DNA of 64,000 bases from NCBI RefSeq assembly GCF_023155095.1, contig NZ_JAKNDA010000001.1, positions 372,001 to 436,000 of the forward strand. Direction: 5' to 3'. Shown here one piece after another: positions 55,370 to 64,000 of the stretch. Origin of the DNA: Idiomarina aminovorans (GTDB lineage: Bacteria > Pseudomonadota > Gammaproteobacteria > Enterobacterales > Alteromonadaceae). Under the pieces are notes generated by a model. That model saw only the letters and a list, made by a program, of their open reading frames with translations, searched no databases and had not been told where the DNA came from. Position numbers and translations under genes: made by a program. Positions within the stretch are counted from its first letter, which is position 1. Every line of letters begins with the position of its first letter.

Positions 55370-55879
55370 ATGGCTATATTGCATAACCCTCTATTTGGAG
55401 TAAAGACCTTGGCTAATGGGAACTATCTGATTAATTTATACCAGCGCTGCTTAAAGCTTCCTTTTGGACGCAAGATTTTTTCAACAATATTTGCCCGCAA
55501 AGCACCGTACTTCAAAACAATTAAACCTTTAATTACAAAATTAGAACCAAATTTCTGTCAGCTGACTTTCAAAAAACGAAAGGCAGTACAGAATCACATA
55601 GGCACTGTGCATGCTATTGCGGTCTGTAATGGTATGGAAATGGCTATGGGGGCGTTAGCTGAAGCATCAATTCCCAGGAGTCTGCGTTGGCTCCCCAAAG
55701 GTATGAATGTTCAGTATCTGGCGAAAACAAACAGCGATGTGACAATAGAGGCGGTGGCTTCAGCGTTGACCTGGCAGCCTGGCGAGCAACCAATATCAGT
55801 GGAAGCAAAACGCAACGACGGTACCGTTGTGGCTGCCGGCAATATTATTATTTACGTTTCAGAAAAGCCTGAACGATAA
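55370..55879 (+). CDS. DUF4442 hotdog-fold thioesterase-like protein
   Basis: A protein of up to 169 residues related to the DUF4442 / hotdog acyl-CoA thioesterase-like family: LPFGRKIFSTIFARKAPYF, then NHIGTVHAIAVCNGMEMAMG, then RWLPKGMNVQYLAKT. The ATG at 55370 sits directly against the icd terminator T run and has no ribosome site; TTG at 55409 (after TTTGGAGTAAAG) is a good alternative start and would give 156 residues. The C-terminus is followed by a terminator. Catalysis not shown. Confidence 0.8.
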   Translation: MAILHNPLFGVKTLANGNYLINLYQRCLKLPFGRKIFSTIFARKAPYFKTIKPLITKLEPNFCQLTFKKRKAVQNHIGTVHAIAVCNGMEMAMGALAEASIPRSLRWLPKGMNVQYLAKTNSDVTIEAVASALTWQPGEQPISVEAKRNDGTVVAAGNIIIYVSEKPER

Positions 55880-55900
55880 AAGGGACCCGAAGGTCCCTTT
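55879..55900. terminator. Terminator between DUF4442 gene and POT transporter
   Basis: AAAGGGACC-CGAA-GGTCCCTTT is a perfect 9-base stem with a four-base loop, between two convergent genes (stops at 55879 and 55927). Short T and A tracts at both ends suit both directions. Confidence 0.85.
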
Positions 55901-55926
55901 CTGGCCGCTTTTCACAAAAAAGTGAA

Positions 55927-57480
55927 TTAAGGTTTGCTAACTGGTTCATTAGCATCGATGACAGCGCCAGGGTGCTCGTCTTCGCCATCGTCCGGAGCCA
56001 GTTTTTCCCATTTACGAGTAAACAGAGCCAATACGAATACTATAACGCCAACACTCACACCGAATAGGAAAATCGTCCAGTAAAGCTCAGGCATTGCCTG
56101 TGGGTCGTCAGGGTTAAGGCCACCCGCGATTCGGCCAGCAACAACGTTACCGATTGAGTAAGTCAATACGAAGATACCCATCATCTGACCCGCCATGCGC
56201 TTGGGAGACAGTTTACTGACCGCACTCAGTGCAACCGGGCTTAAGCATAGCTCACCCACAGTGTGGATAAAATAAACGGCAACCAACCAGTAGGGAGCCA
56301 CTTTCATGCCACTGGCGGCGGCTTGCGACGCAAAGAACATGACAATAAAGCCCGTTGCCATAATGATAAGTCCAATTGCACTCTTAAAGCCATACGATGG
56401 ATTAATCATACGTTTGCTCAGGTTTATCCAAAGTGCTGCAAAGAAAGGTGACAAGGCAACCAGAAAGAAAGAGTTCAGTGACTGAAACCAAGTTGTCGGA
56501 ATTTCAAAACCGCCAACCATGCGATCGGTTAAATCTCGGGCAAACAAGTTGAATGAAGAACCCGCTTGTTCAAAGCCTGCCCAGAACATGGTTGAGGCAA
56601 TACAGACTAAGAATAAGGCACCCAGCCTTTTCATTTCATCCCGCGTCAATTTACCAAAAAGAAAAACGGATAGGTAAAACAGGAAAAAGATAACCGTGAA
56701 TATAATGGAAACGCTTTCAGCGGCAGCGACTGGATTAATGCTGACATAGTCATTTAGCGCCAGGAATGTGTAGACAGCCAAACTCGCCAGTAAAAACCAG
56801 ATGATTCCCCAACTGCGTTTTGCTGCTTTTGGGCCTAAAGGCTTTGGTGGCTTTTCACCTACGTTCTTCAGTTTAGGTAAGGTTAATTTGTACTGAATAA
56901 GACCAAATGCCATACCAATGGCGGCAGCGCCGAAGCCCCAGTGGTAGCCGGCATTTTCCATCAGATAACCGGTAACAATGTAACCGATGATAGAACCGAT
57001 ATTAATACCCATATAATAAAGGGTATAGCCACCATCACGACGATCATCGTCAGAGCTGTATAACTGGCCAACCATGGCGGTAATGTTTGGTTTTAATAAG
57101 CCGGTTCCAAGTACCACCAGAATCATTCCGATGAAGAAGCCAGCTTCACTGGGTATCGTTAATACTATGTGCCCCAGCATGATGATGATGCCGCCGTACC
57201 AGGTTGCGCGCTGGCCGCCAAGTAGTCGGTCAGCAATCCAACCGCCGGGCAGGCCCATAAAATAAACGGCACCGGTGTATAATCCGTAGATGGCTGTTGC
57301 GGCGGCGACGGTGAATGCTACCCCGCCTTCTTGCAAGCTGGCGGTCATAAAAAGAACCAGCAACGCACGCATACCGTAGTAACTCATGCGTTCCCACATT
57401 TCGGTAAAGAACAGGGTTTGTAGACCACCGGGCTGCCCGAAAAAGCTTGAATCTTTATCGACTATTTTATTTGGATCCAT
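55927..57480 (-). CDS. POT-family peptide:H+ symporter
   Basis: A 517-residue proton-coupled di/tripeptide transporter (PTR2/POT, DtpA-like) with about fourteen hydrophobic segments. The ExxER motif is present as TEMWERMSYYGMRALLVLF; GLPGGWIADRLLGGQRATW and IPTTWFQSLNSFFLVALSPF are further landmarks, and TVGELCLSPVALSAVSKLSP is the PTR2 signature. The C-terminus is acidic. Peptide import suits an amino-acid-dependent lifestyle. A 16-base palindrome lies just upstream of the start. Confidence 0.95.
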   Translation of the reverse strand: MDPNKIVDKDSSFFGQPGGLQTLFFTEMWERMSYYGMRALLVLFMTASLQEGGVAFTVAAATAIYGLYTGAVYFMGLPGGWIADRLLGGQRATWYGGIIIMLGHIVLTIPSEAGFFIGMILVVLGTGLLKPNITAMVGQLYSSDDDRRDGGYTLYYMGINIGSIIGYIVTGYLMENAGYHWGFGAAAIGMAFGLIQYKLTLPKLKNVGEKPPKPLGPKAAKRSWGIIWFLLASLAVYTFLALNDYVSINPVAAAESVSIIFTVIFFLFYLSVFLFGKLTRDEMKRLGALFLVCIASTMFWAGFEQAGSSFNLFARDLTDRMVGGFEIPTTWFQSLNSFFLVALSPFFAALWINLSKRMINPSYGFKSAIGLIIMATGFIVMFFASQAAASGMKVAPYWLVAVYFIHTVGELCLSPVALSAVSKLSPKRMAGQMMGIFVLTYSIGNVVAGRIAGGLNPDDPQAMPELYWTIFLFGVSVGVIVFVLALFTRKWEKLAPDDGEDEHPGAVIDANEPVSKP

Positions 57481-57498
57481 TCTTGTTATCCATTTTGT

Positions 57499-57514
57499 TA
57501 TTTAATATTAAATA
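57499..57514. promoter_or_regulatory. AT-rich palindrome upstream of POT transporter
   Basis: TATTTAATATTAAATA is a perfect 16-base palindrome, 19-34 bases before the POT transporter ATG (57480). It could be an operator or just an AT-rich promoter part. No protein can be named. Confidence 0.4.
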
Positions 57515-57698
57515 GTTAGCGTTACTAATGGCTTATTCGACTAAAGTCTGAGCCGAAAAAAGAGGCCTTACTTTACTAGCGACAGCTGAGAAATAAAACC
57601 GAAAACGACGAAATAGTCAGTTTTCGCGCTGTTTGTCCTTTTGAGAAGTCATCTGATCACTCAACGGATCATCTTTTTTCTTCGTTAATCCCTTTTTT

Positions 57699-57712
57699 AA
57701 TTGTCGACAATT
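57699..57712. promoter_or_regulatory. Putative PrpR operator 1
   Basis: AATTGTCGACAATT is a perfect palindrome matching the TTGTCGACAA operator class of GntR/FCD regulators of propionate genes. It lies 74-87 bases upstream of the prpR ATG. Confidence 0.75.
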
Positions 57713-57770
57713 TAATGAGGTAAACCTTGCTAACCGAAGTTTTTTCATAGAAAATAGAACTATCAATAAC

Positions 57771-57784
57771 GACTGTCGACAATT
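57771..57784. promoter_or_regulatory. Putative PrpR operator 2
   Basis: GACTGTCGACAATT has 12 of 14 bases of site 1. It ends one base before the prpR ATG and occupies the place of a ribosome site, so it may control prpR-prpB transcription and account for the lack of a Shine-Dalgarno. Centres of the two sites are 72 bases apart, about seven helical turns. Confidence 0.72.
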
Positions 57785-57785
57785 A

Positions 57786-58475
57786 ATGCAAATAGTCAGC
57801 CCCTTAGAACGTTCCGCCATTACCTCCTCAGACAGGGTCTTGTTTGAAATACAGCGCGCGATTGTCGAAGGTAATATTGTTGCTGGCTCAAAAATTAGTG
57901 AGCCAGGGCTGGCAAGGCGTTTTAACGTAAGTCGGGCGCCGTTGCGTGAAGCTCTGGCGAGACTTGAGCGTTGTCATCTGATTGAACGAATACCGAATGC
58001 CGGTGCCAGAGTGGTTACCTTGTCTCCTGAAGGTTTGGTTGCTTTGTATCAGCTACGTGAAGAGCTGGAGGGGTTGGCTTGTCGCTTAGCGGCAGAGCAA
58101 ATGCCGGATAGTGAAATTGACGAGTTAAGACAGCTTTTAGACAAACACCTGGAAACTCAACGTGTACGCGAAGGCGAGAGCTATTATCAGGAAGCCGGCG
58201 ATTTGGATTTTCATTATCGCATTATCCTCGGCAGTAAAAATCAGTATTTAATTAATATGCTTTGCGACCAGCTCTACTATCTGGTTCGTATGTATCGAGT
58301 ACAAATGGGCATGAATGGGCCGAGAGTCTCGCGTGCCTTTGATGAACACAAAGCCATTATTAATGCCATTGCGAATCGTGATGGTGAATTAGCCGATCTC
58401 TTAATGCGTCGTCACATTGGCGCTTCTCGTAAAAATATTGAATCACGGTTACAAACAGAAAAGGAAACCTCATGA
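57786..58475 (+). CDS. prpR: GntR/FCD-family regulator of the prp operon
   Basis: A 229-residue regulator of the FadR/FCD subclass. The winged helix is at 10-75 ([40 protein letters not shown]); the FCD domain at 85-210 has metal-type histidines in [14 protein letters not shown], and in the last helix [11 protein letters not shown]. It is a GntR-type PrpR, not the sigma-54 PrpR of Salmonella. It overlaps prpB by 4 bases and lies under operator-like sites, suggesting autoregulation and control by 2-methylcitrate. No Shine-Dalgarno is evident. Confidence 0.9.
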   Translation: MQIVSPLERSAITSSDRVLFEIQRAIVEGNIVAGSKISEPGLARRFNVSRAPLREALARLERCHLIERIPNAGARVVTLSPEGLVALYQLREELEGLACRLAAEQMPDSEIDELRQLLDKHLETQRVREGESYYQEAGDLDFHYRIILGSKNQYLINMLCDQLYYLVRMYRVQMGMNGPRVSRAFDEHKAIINAIANRDGELADLLMRRHIGASRKNIESRLQTEKETS

Positions 58476-59350
58476 CTCAAATGACAAGTCCGGGCGCTAA
58501 ATTGCGCCAAGCCATTGCCAATGAAAGCCCGTTACAGATTGTTGGCACCATTAACGCCTACACAGCAATGATGGCTGAAAAGGTAGGGCATAAAGCGTTA
58601 TACCTTTCTGGTGCCGGCGTAGCCAATGCGTCGTTTGGTTTGCCTGATTTGGGTATGACGTCGTTAAATGATGTTTGTGAAGACATTCGTCGCATAACAG
58701 CGGCAACCGACTTGCCGTTGTTAGTTGATGCAGACACCGGTTGGGGCGGTGCATTTAATATTACCCGTACGGTTCAGGAAATGACTCGCGCCGGAGCGGC
58801 AGGAATGCACATTGAAGACCAGGTGGCGCAAAAACGCTGTGGACACCGCCCTAATAAAGAAATTGTGACCCAGCAAGAAATGGTTGATCGTGTTAAAGCG
58901 GCCGTTGATGCACGTATTGATGACCAGTTTCTGATTATGGCGCGTACCGACGCTTTGCAACAACAAGGTCTGGAAGCGGCTATTGAACGTGCCCAGGCTT
59001 GCGTTGATGCGGGTGCAGACGCCATTTTTGCAGAAGCGGTACGCACGGTGGATGAATACAAAGCTTTCAGTGAGGCGCTGGATGTTCCTGTTTTGGCAAA
59101 TATTACTGAATTTGGTGCAACGCCGTTGTTTAACAAACAAGAACTCGCCGATGTCGGGGTGGAAATTGTTCTTTACCCGTTAAGTGCATTCCGCGCTATG
59201 AACAAAGCGGCATTAAACGTCTACAATAGTATTTTAGAGCATGGTGATCAGAAAGCCGTTGTCGATGACATGCAGACTCGCGCAGAGCTGTATGACTTTT
59301 TGAATTACCACGACTTTGAAGAAAAACTCGACCAATTATTTAAAAAGTAA
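58472..59350 (+). CDS. prpB: 2-methylisocitrate lyase
   Basis: PrpB cleaves 2-methylisocitrate to pyruvate and succinate in the methylcitrate cycle. The 292-residue TIM-barrel of the ICL/PEPM family has [19 protein letters not shown], the metal-site [12 protein letters not shown], and the catalytic cysteine motif [11 protein letters not shown]. The final residues [10 protein letters not shown] match. Starts inside the prpR stop (ATGA), next gene is prpC after 99 bases that hold an inverted repeat. Confidence 0.97.
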   Translation: MTQMTSPGAKLRQAIANESPLQIVGTINAYTAMMAEKVGHKALYLSGAGVANASFGLPDLGMTSLNDVCEDIRRITAATDLPLLVDADTGWGGAFNITRTVQEMTRAGAAGMHIEDQVAQKRCGHRPNKEIVTQQEMVDRVKAAVDARIDDQFLIMARTDALQQQGLEAAIERAQACVDAGADAIFAEAVRTVDEYKAFSEALDVPVLANITEFGATPLFNKQELADVGVEIVLYPLSAFRAMNKAALNVYNSILEHGDQKAVVDDMQTRAELYDFLNYHDFEEKLDQLFKK

Positions 59351-59355
59351 GACGA

Positions 59356-59413
59356 CGTAGCCTGACGTTTACGTCAGGTTCAATATCTCACTTGATGTGA
59401 ACATCAGGCTACG
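59356..59413. repeat. REP-like double hairpin between prpB and prpC
   Basis: CGTAGCCTGA at 59356-59365 is the exact inverted repeat of TCAGGCTACG at 59404-59413. Inside it lie two further hairpins: CCTGACG-TTTA-CGTCAGG (59361-59378) and TGATGT-GA-ACATCA (59393-59406). The 58-base element looks like a REP/BIME or small MITE unit. Whether copies exist elsewhere in the genome is unknown. Confidence 0.7.
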
Positions 59414-59449
59414 GAAGATACCAATAAAGGTTAAGAAGGGAACAAAATT

Positions 59450-60574
59450 ATGGCAGAGAAGAAACTAAGCGGCGCAGGTTTGCGCGGACAATCAGCCGGC
59501 GAAACGGCACTGTGTACTGTAGGCAAAAGTGGCTCAGGTTTAACCTACCGTGGCTATGACATTTCTGAACTGGCTGAAAAAGTCAGTTTTGAAGAAGTGG
59601 CTCATCTTTTGGCTAAAGGTGAATTACCGAACAAACAAGAGTTAGCCGATTATAAAAAACGTTTAAAATCACTGCGCAGCTTGCCTCAGGAAGTGAAAGA
59701 CGTACTTGAGCGTATTCCAAAAACAGCACACCCAATGGACGTTATGCGTACCGGCTGCTCTATGTTGGGTAACCTGGAAACGGAAGAAAGCTTTGATGAA
59801 GCGGATGGTCATATTGAGCGTATGCTCGCAACTTTCCCGGGTATCGTATTGTACTGGTACCGCTTTACTCACGACGGTATTCGTATTGATACCGATTCTG
59901 AAGAAGAGTCAATTGGCGCACACTTCCTGCGTTTATTACACGACAAAGCCCCCTCAGAACTTCATACCGCAGTAATGAACACATCGTTGATTTTGTACGC
60001 AGAGCATGAGTTTAATGCCTCAACCTTTACCGCTCGTGTTTGTGCTTCAACCTTGTCAGACATTCATTCTTGTGTAACGGGTGCTATTGGTTCATTGCGT
60101 GGTCCATTACACGGTGGTGCAAACGAAGCGGCAATGGAACTGATTGAAGGCATGAAAGACGCAGATGACGCTGAACACAAGCTGAAAGGCATGCTGGAAC
60201 GTAAAGAGAAAATCATGGGCTTTGGGCACGCTATTTACCGCGACTTTGATCCTCGTAACGATGTCATTAAAGCCTGGTCTGAGAAGCTGTCTGAAGAAGT
60301 GGGCGATAGCCGCTTGTACGACGTGTCGGTACGTTGTGAAAAAGTTATGTGGGACGAGAAAAACCTGTTCCCGAATGCAGACTTCTTCCATGCCTCGGCT
60401 TATCACTACATGGGTATTCCGACCAAATTATTTACGCCAATTTTTGTGATGTCACGTGTTACCGGCTGGACCGCTCATGTGAAAGAACAGCGCGCTAATA
60501 ACCGTATCATTCGTCCAAGTGCGGATTATACCGGACCAGAGCCGCGTAAAGTTCCAGCTTTAGAAGAGCGTTAA
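59450..60574 (+). CDS. prpC: 2-methylcitrate synthase
   Basis: PrpC condenses propionyl-CoA with oxaloacetate. The 374-residue enzyme is of the small citrate-synthase type: LTYRGYDISELAEKVSFEEV, then GSLRGPLHGGANEAAMELI (catalytic histidine), GFGHAIYRDFDPRNDVIKAW, and C-terminal FVMSRVTGWTAHVKEQRANN with the catalytic aspartate region and R of the CoA site. Start ATG follows AAGAAGGGAACAAAATT. It is followed by a hairpin and then acnD. Confidence 0.96.
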   Translation: MAEKKLSGAGLRGQSAGETALCTVGKSGSGLTYRGYDISELAEKVSFEEVAHLLAKGELPNKQELADYKKRLKSLRSLPQEVKDVLERIPKTAHPMDVMRTGCSMLGNLETEESFDEADGHIERMLATFPGIVLYWYRFTHDGIRIDTDSEEESIGAHFLRLLHDKAPSELHTAVMNTSLILYAEHEFNASTFTARVCASTLSDIHSCVTGAIGSLRGPLHGGANEAAMELIEGMKDADDAEHKLKGMLERKEKIMGFGHAIYRDFDPRNDVIKAWSEKLSEEVGDSRLYDVSVRCEKVMWDEKNLFPNADFFHASAYHYMGIPTKLFTPIFVMSRVTGWTAHVKEQRANNRIIRPSADYTGPEPRKVPALEER

Positions 60575-60601
60575 TTTAGTCTTCGACTGGTAAATAGTAC
60601 A

Positions 60602-60628
60602 GGAGCAGTCATTTACTGCTCCTTTTTT
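60602..60628 (+). terminator. Terminator-like hairpin between prpC and acnD
   Basis: GGAGCAGT-CATTT-ACTGCTCC is a perfect 8-base stem followed by TTTTTT. It lies 27 bases after prpC within the prp operon, 30 bases ahead of acnD, so it should lower, but not abolish, expression of acnD and prpF. Confidence 0.85.
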
Positions 60629-60657
60629 CGTTTAATCATGACGATAAGTGGTAATTC

Positions 60658-63252
60658 ATGACTTCATACCGTAAAAAACTCGCTGGTACTACGCTTGAGT
60701 ACTTTGATACTCAGGCCGCGGTGGATGCGATAGAACCAGGCGCTTATGCGCGTCTGCCTTATACCTCTCGTGTATTAGCTGAAAACTTGGTGCGTCGCTG
60801 CCCGCCGGACATTCTGACGCAGTCGTTAGAACAGCTTATTTATAAGAAAAAAGCACACGATTTCCCTTGGTTTCCGGCCCGCGTGGTTTGCCATGATATT
60901 TTGGGTCAGACAGCCTTAGTGGATTTAGCCGGCTTGCGTGACGCCATCGCAGAAAAGGGCGGAGACCCCGCCAAAGTCAACCCTGTGGTGCCTACCCAGT
61001 TAATTGTTGATCACTCACTGGCAGTTGAGCACGCTGGTTTTGATAAAGACGCCTTTGAGAAGAACAGGACGATTGAGGACCGTCGTAACGACGACCGCTT
61101 TCACTTTATTAACTGGACCAAAACCGCGTTTAAGAACGTTGATGTGATACCTCCGGGCAACGGGATTATGCATCAAATTAACCTGGAGAAGATGTCTCCG
61201 GTTGTGCAGGTGCGTGACAATGTAGCCTTTGTTGACACTTGTGTGGGTACAGACAGCCATACGCCAATGGTCGATGCCCTTGGGGTGATTTCCGTGGGGG
61301 TAGGCGGCTTAGAAGCTGAAAGTGTTATGCTCGGCCGTGCCTCTTACATGCGCTTGCCGGACATTATTGGTGTTGAGCTCAGCGGTAAGCTGCAACCCGG
61401 CATTACCAGTACCGATTTAGTCTTGGAAATGACTGAGTTCTTACGCAAACAACGCGTGGTTGGCGCTTATCTCGAGTTTTACGGTGAGGGTGCTGAGGCC
61501 TTAACGGTGGGCGATCGGGCTACTATCTCTAATATGACACCAGAATACGGCGCAACTGCGGCCATGTTCTATATCGACCACCAGACTATTGATTATTTGA
61601 AGATCACCGGGCGCGATGACGATCAAGTTGAACTGGTTGAACATTTTGCCAAAGAAACCGGATTATGGGCTGACAGCCTGAAATCCGCTGAGTATGGTCG
61701 AGTACTCAAGTTTGACTTATCGAAAGTGAAGCGTAATTTGGCCGGTCCTTCTAACCCGCATTCGTTATTACCGGCATCGGAATTATCAGAACGCGGCGTC
61801 GCCAAGCACATTGAGAACCCCGAAGAAGGCAACATGCCTGACGGTGCGGTGATTATTGCGGCTATTACCAGTTGTACCAATACCAGTAACCCGCGCAATA
61901 TGATTGCGGCCGGCTTAATTGCCCGTAACGCGAACAAGCTGGGCTTAACCCGTAAACCATGGGTGAAGTCATCACTGGCTCCGGGTTCTAAAACGGTAAA
62001 AATGTACCTGGAAGAAGCCGAACTTTTGCCTGAACTGGAAGATTTAGGCTTTGGCGTCGTGGCTTTTGCCTGCACGACCTGTAATGGCATGAGTGGTTCG
62101 TTAGACCCGAAAATTCAGCAAGAAATCATCGACCGGGATTTGTTCTCTACGGCGGTCTTATCGGGCAACCGTAACTTTGACGGTCGTATCCATCCTCACG
62201 CTAAGCAGGCATTTTTAGCGTCACCGCCATTGGTAGTGGCTTACGCCATTGCGGGCACTATTCGCTTTGATATCGAGAAAGATGTGCTGGGAATTGACCC
62301 TGACGGCAACCCGGTAACATTGAAAGATATCTGGCCAAGTGACGAAGAAATTGATGCCATTGTTAAGCAGAGTGTAAAGCCAGAACAATTCCGCAAGGTG
62401 TATGATCCGATGTTTGATCTGTCGGTTGATTACGGTGAAAAGAATAATCCGCTATATGACTGGCGTCCGCAAACCACCTATATTCGCCGTCCGCCATATT
62501 GGGAAGGTGCATTAGCCGCGGAACGCACCATGAAAGGCATGCGTCCGTTAGCGGTGCTGGGCGACAACATCACGACAGACCACTTGTCACCATCAAATGC
62601 CATTATGGCTGACAGTGCAGCGGGTGAGTATCTGACGAAGATGGGTGTGCCGGAAGAAGACTTTAACTCCTACGCGACGCACCGGGGCGACCATTTAACT
62701 GCGCAACGCGCGACGTTTGCTAACCCGAAACTGTTTAACGAAATGGTAAAAGACGAAGACGGCGAAGTGATTCAGGGCTCGCTGGCACGTATAGAGCCGA
62801 AAGGCAAAACGGTACGTATGTGGGAAGCCATTGAGCACTATATGGAAAATAAACAACCATTAATAATTGTTGCCGGAGCCGACTACGGTCAGGGCTCGTC
62901 ACGCGACTGGGCGGCAAAAGGCGTTCGCTTAGCCGGTGTTGAAGTCATTGTGGCTGAAGGTTTTGAGCGCATTCACCGCACCAACCTGATTGGTATGGGG
63001 GTATTACCTCTTCAGTTTGAAGAAGGCACAACCCGTAAAACTCTGAATATTGACGGTACTGAAACCTTCGATGTAAAAGGGACACCAGAGGCCGGTTCGA
63101 AACTGACATTAGTGATCCATCGTGCCAACGGCGACAGTGAAGTGGTGCCGGTGCAGTGTCGCTTAGACACCAAAGAAGAAGTATCAATTTACGAAGCCGG
63201 TGGTGTATTGCAGCGTTTTGCTCAGGACTTTTTAGAAGCTGAAGCAAGCTAA
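60658..63252 (+). CDS. acnD: Fe/S-dependent 2-methylcitrate dehydratase AcnD
   Basis: An 864-residue aconitase-like 2-methylcitrate dehydratase that replaces PrpD and works with PrpF. The iron-sulfur ligands lie in FVDTCVGTDSHTPM (here the substrate SHTP loop), AAITSCTNTSNPRNM and FACTTCNGMSGS, and the late GDNITTDHLSPSNAI, GADYGQGSSRDWAAKG and TNLIGMGVLPLQF follow the aconitase fold-4 domain. Length fits AcnD. prpF begins 12 bases downstream. Confidence 0.96.
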   Translation: MTSYRKKLAGTTLEYFDTQAAVDAIEPGAYARLPYTSRVLAENLVRRCPPDILTQSLEQLIYKKKAHDFPWFPARVVCHDILGQTALVDLAGLRDAIAEKGGDPAKVNPVVPTQLIVDHSLAVEHAGFDKDAFEKNRTIEDRRNDDRFHFINWTKTAFKNVDVIPPGNGIMHQINLEKMSPVVQVRDNVAFVDTCVGTDSHTPMVDALGVISVGVGGLEAESVMLGRASYMRLPDIIGVELSGKLQPGITSTDLVLEMTEFLRKQRVVGAYLEFYGEGAEALTVGDRATISNMTPEYGATAAMFYIDHQTIDYLKITGRDDDQVELVEHFAKETGLWADSLKSAEYGRVLKFDLSKVKRNLAGPSNPHSLLPASELSERGVAKHIENPEEGNMPDGAVIIAAITSCTNTSNPRNMIAAGLIARNANKLGLTRKPWVKSSLAPGSKTVKMYLEEAELLPELEDLGFGVVAFACTTCNGMSGSLDPKIQQEIIDRDLFSTAVLSGNRNFDGRIHPHAKQAFLASPPLVVAYAIAGTIRFDIEKDVLGIDPDGNPVTLKDIWPSDEEIDAIVKQSVKPEQFRKVYDPMFDLSVDYGEKNNPLYDWRPQTTYIRRPPYWEGALAAERTMKGMRPLAVLGDNITTDHLSPSNAIMADSAAGEYLTKMGVPEEDFNSYATHRGDHLTAQRATFANPKLFNEMVKDEDGEVIQGSLARIEPKGKTVRMWEAIEHYMENKQPLIIVAGADYGQGSSRDWAAKGVRLAGVEVIVAEGFERIHRTNLIGMGVLPLQFEEGTTRKTLNIDGTETFDVKGTPEAGSKLTLVIHRANGDSEVVPVQCRLDTKEEVSIYEAGGVLQRFAQDFLEAEAS

Positions 63253-63264
63253 GGAGTTCTTACA

Positions 63265-64000
63265 ATGGCAACAGTTAAGGCAAGCAAACCACAAGTCAAA
63301 ATTCCTGCCACCTATATGCGTGGCGGGACCTCAAAAGGGGTGTTTTTCCGTTTGCAGGATTTACCTGAGGCGGCACAACAGCCGGGCGCAGTGCGTGATG
63401 CGATATTGTTGCGGGTGATTGGTAGTCCGGACCCATATGCGAAACATACGGACGGTATGGGTGGTGCGACTTCAAGCACCAGTAAAACTGTCATTGTGTC
63501 AAAAAGCTCACAGCCAGAGCACGATGTTAATTATCTTTTTGGACAAGTTTCTATTGATAAGCCTTTTGTCGACTGGAGTGGTAACTGTGGCAACTTGTCC
63601 TCAGCGGTAGGGCCCTTCGCTATTGCTAACGGCTTAGTCAGTGCTGATAAAATTCCGGAAAACGGTGTTTGTGAAGTTCGCATCTGGCAGGCCAATATTG
63701 GTAAGACTATTGTCAATAAAGTGCCTATGGTTAATGGCGAAGTGCAGGAAGCCGGTGACTTTATTCTGGATGGTGTTACCTTCCCGGCAGCTGAAGTTCC
63801 GGTGGAATTTATGGACCCTTCTGCAGATGGTGAATCTATGTTTCCGACCGGTAACTTGATTGATGATTTAGAAGTGCCGGGCATGGGTACGCTAAAAGCA
63901 ACAATGATCAATGCAGGCATTCCGACCATTTTCTTAAACGCAGAAGAAATTGACTACAACGGTACTGAATTGCAGGAAGTCATTAACGGCAGTCCGGAAG
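63265..64000 (+). CDS. prpF: 2-methylaconitate cis-trans isomerase PrpF, 5' part
   Basis: The gene starts at ATG 63265 (AAGGAGTTCTTACA) and runs open to the window end, so about 245 residues are visible and the 3' end is outside. Family motifs: IPATYMRGGTSKGVFFRL, then GSPDPYAKHTDGMGGATSS (active lysine region), DWSGNCGNLSSAVGPFAI with the catalytic-type cysteine, and FPTGNLIDDLEVPG. PrpF isomerises trans- and cis-2-methylaconitate made by AcnD. The acnD-prpF pair is typical where prpD is absent. Confidence 0.96.
   Translation, partial: MATVKASKPQVKIPATYMRGGTSKGVFFRLQDLPEAAQQPGAVRDAILLRVIGSPDPYAKHTDGMGGATSSTSKTVIVSKSSQPEHDVNYLFGQVSIDKPFVDWSGNCGNLSSAVGPFAIANGLVSADKIPENGVCEVRIWQANIGKTIVNKVPMVNGEVQEAGDFILDGVTFPAAEVPVEFMDPSADGESMFPTGNLIDDLEVPGMGTLKATMINAGIPTIFLNAEEIDYNGTELQEVINGSPE

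Overview
The window looks like a piece of chromosome from a marine gammaproteobacterium of the Alteromonadales, most likely Idiomarina or a close relative. This is inferred from gene content and order: a ybfF / seqA-pgm / fldA-fur block, dapA-bamC-purC, a monomeric NADP-isocitrate dehydrogenase, and a methylcitrate operon using acnD and prpF. No rRNA, tRNA, CRISPR array, insertion sequence or prophage was recognised by eye. Almost all of it is dense core genome.

Layout. 1-1.7 kb: end of sucC and all of sucD, closed by a terminator. 1.8-2.3 kb: a Dps-type ferritin. 2.3-8.0 kb: an accessory pocket with a gene remnant, a lone 614-residue protein ending in a PD-(D/E)xK nuclease-like domain, a secreted SnoaL-like protein, a pseudogene with two lesions, an LRV-repeat membrane protein, a secreted alpha/beta hydrolase and a 35-residue membrane peptide. 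8.1-11.3 kb: acyl-CoA dehydrogenase, APH-like kinase and SDR genes, a split version of the animal ACAD10/ACAD11 proteins. 11.3-15 kb: small membrane proteins and pxpABC (5-oxoprolinase). 15-25.4 kb: glnS, a fur-fldA block, ybfF, seqA-pgm, an MFS carrier and DUF2066-hda with a perfect DnaA box in front. 25.4-33.4 kb: wrbA-arsC, a TlpA-like lipoprotein, bepA, perM, bcp, dapA-bamC-purC. 33.3-36.2 kb: DUF2897, VanY-like peptidase, dapE, a Spx/ArsC-like protein and a IIAGlc-like protein that has lost both phospho-transfer histidines. 36.3-43.7 kb: yfbV, xthA, DUF3392, a patatin, a Sel1-like protein, a PAS-PAS hybrid histidine kinase and a MoxR/CoxE pair. 43.8-49.6 kb: a beta-propeller/Y_Y_Y/GGDEF receptor, a zinc alcohol dehydrogenase and a lysine riboswitch in front of lysC. 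49.7-55.9 kb: uppP, a voltage-gated channel overlapping a YgjP-like peptidase, LMW phosphatase, glyoxalase-like protein, icd and a DUF4442 protein. 55.9-64 kb: a POT peptide transporter and the propionate operon prpR-prpB-prpC-acnD-prpF with TTGTCGACAA operators.

Metabolic reading. Several modules suit an organism living on amino acids, peptides and short acids: peptide uptake (POT), 5-oxoproline opening to glutamate, propionyl-CoA disposal by methylcitrate, and possibly hydroxy-acid breakdown by the dehydrogenase/kinase pair. Lysine and diaminopimelate synthesis is represented by lysC under lysine control, dapA and dapE.

No clear new multi-gene system was found. The best leads are the solitary PD-(D/E)xK protein, the histidine-less IIAGlc-like protein beside a cluster of DnaA-box-like sites, the split ACAD10/11 module, and the REP-like inverted repeat inside the prp operon. 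All reading was by eye, without database searches.
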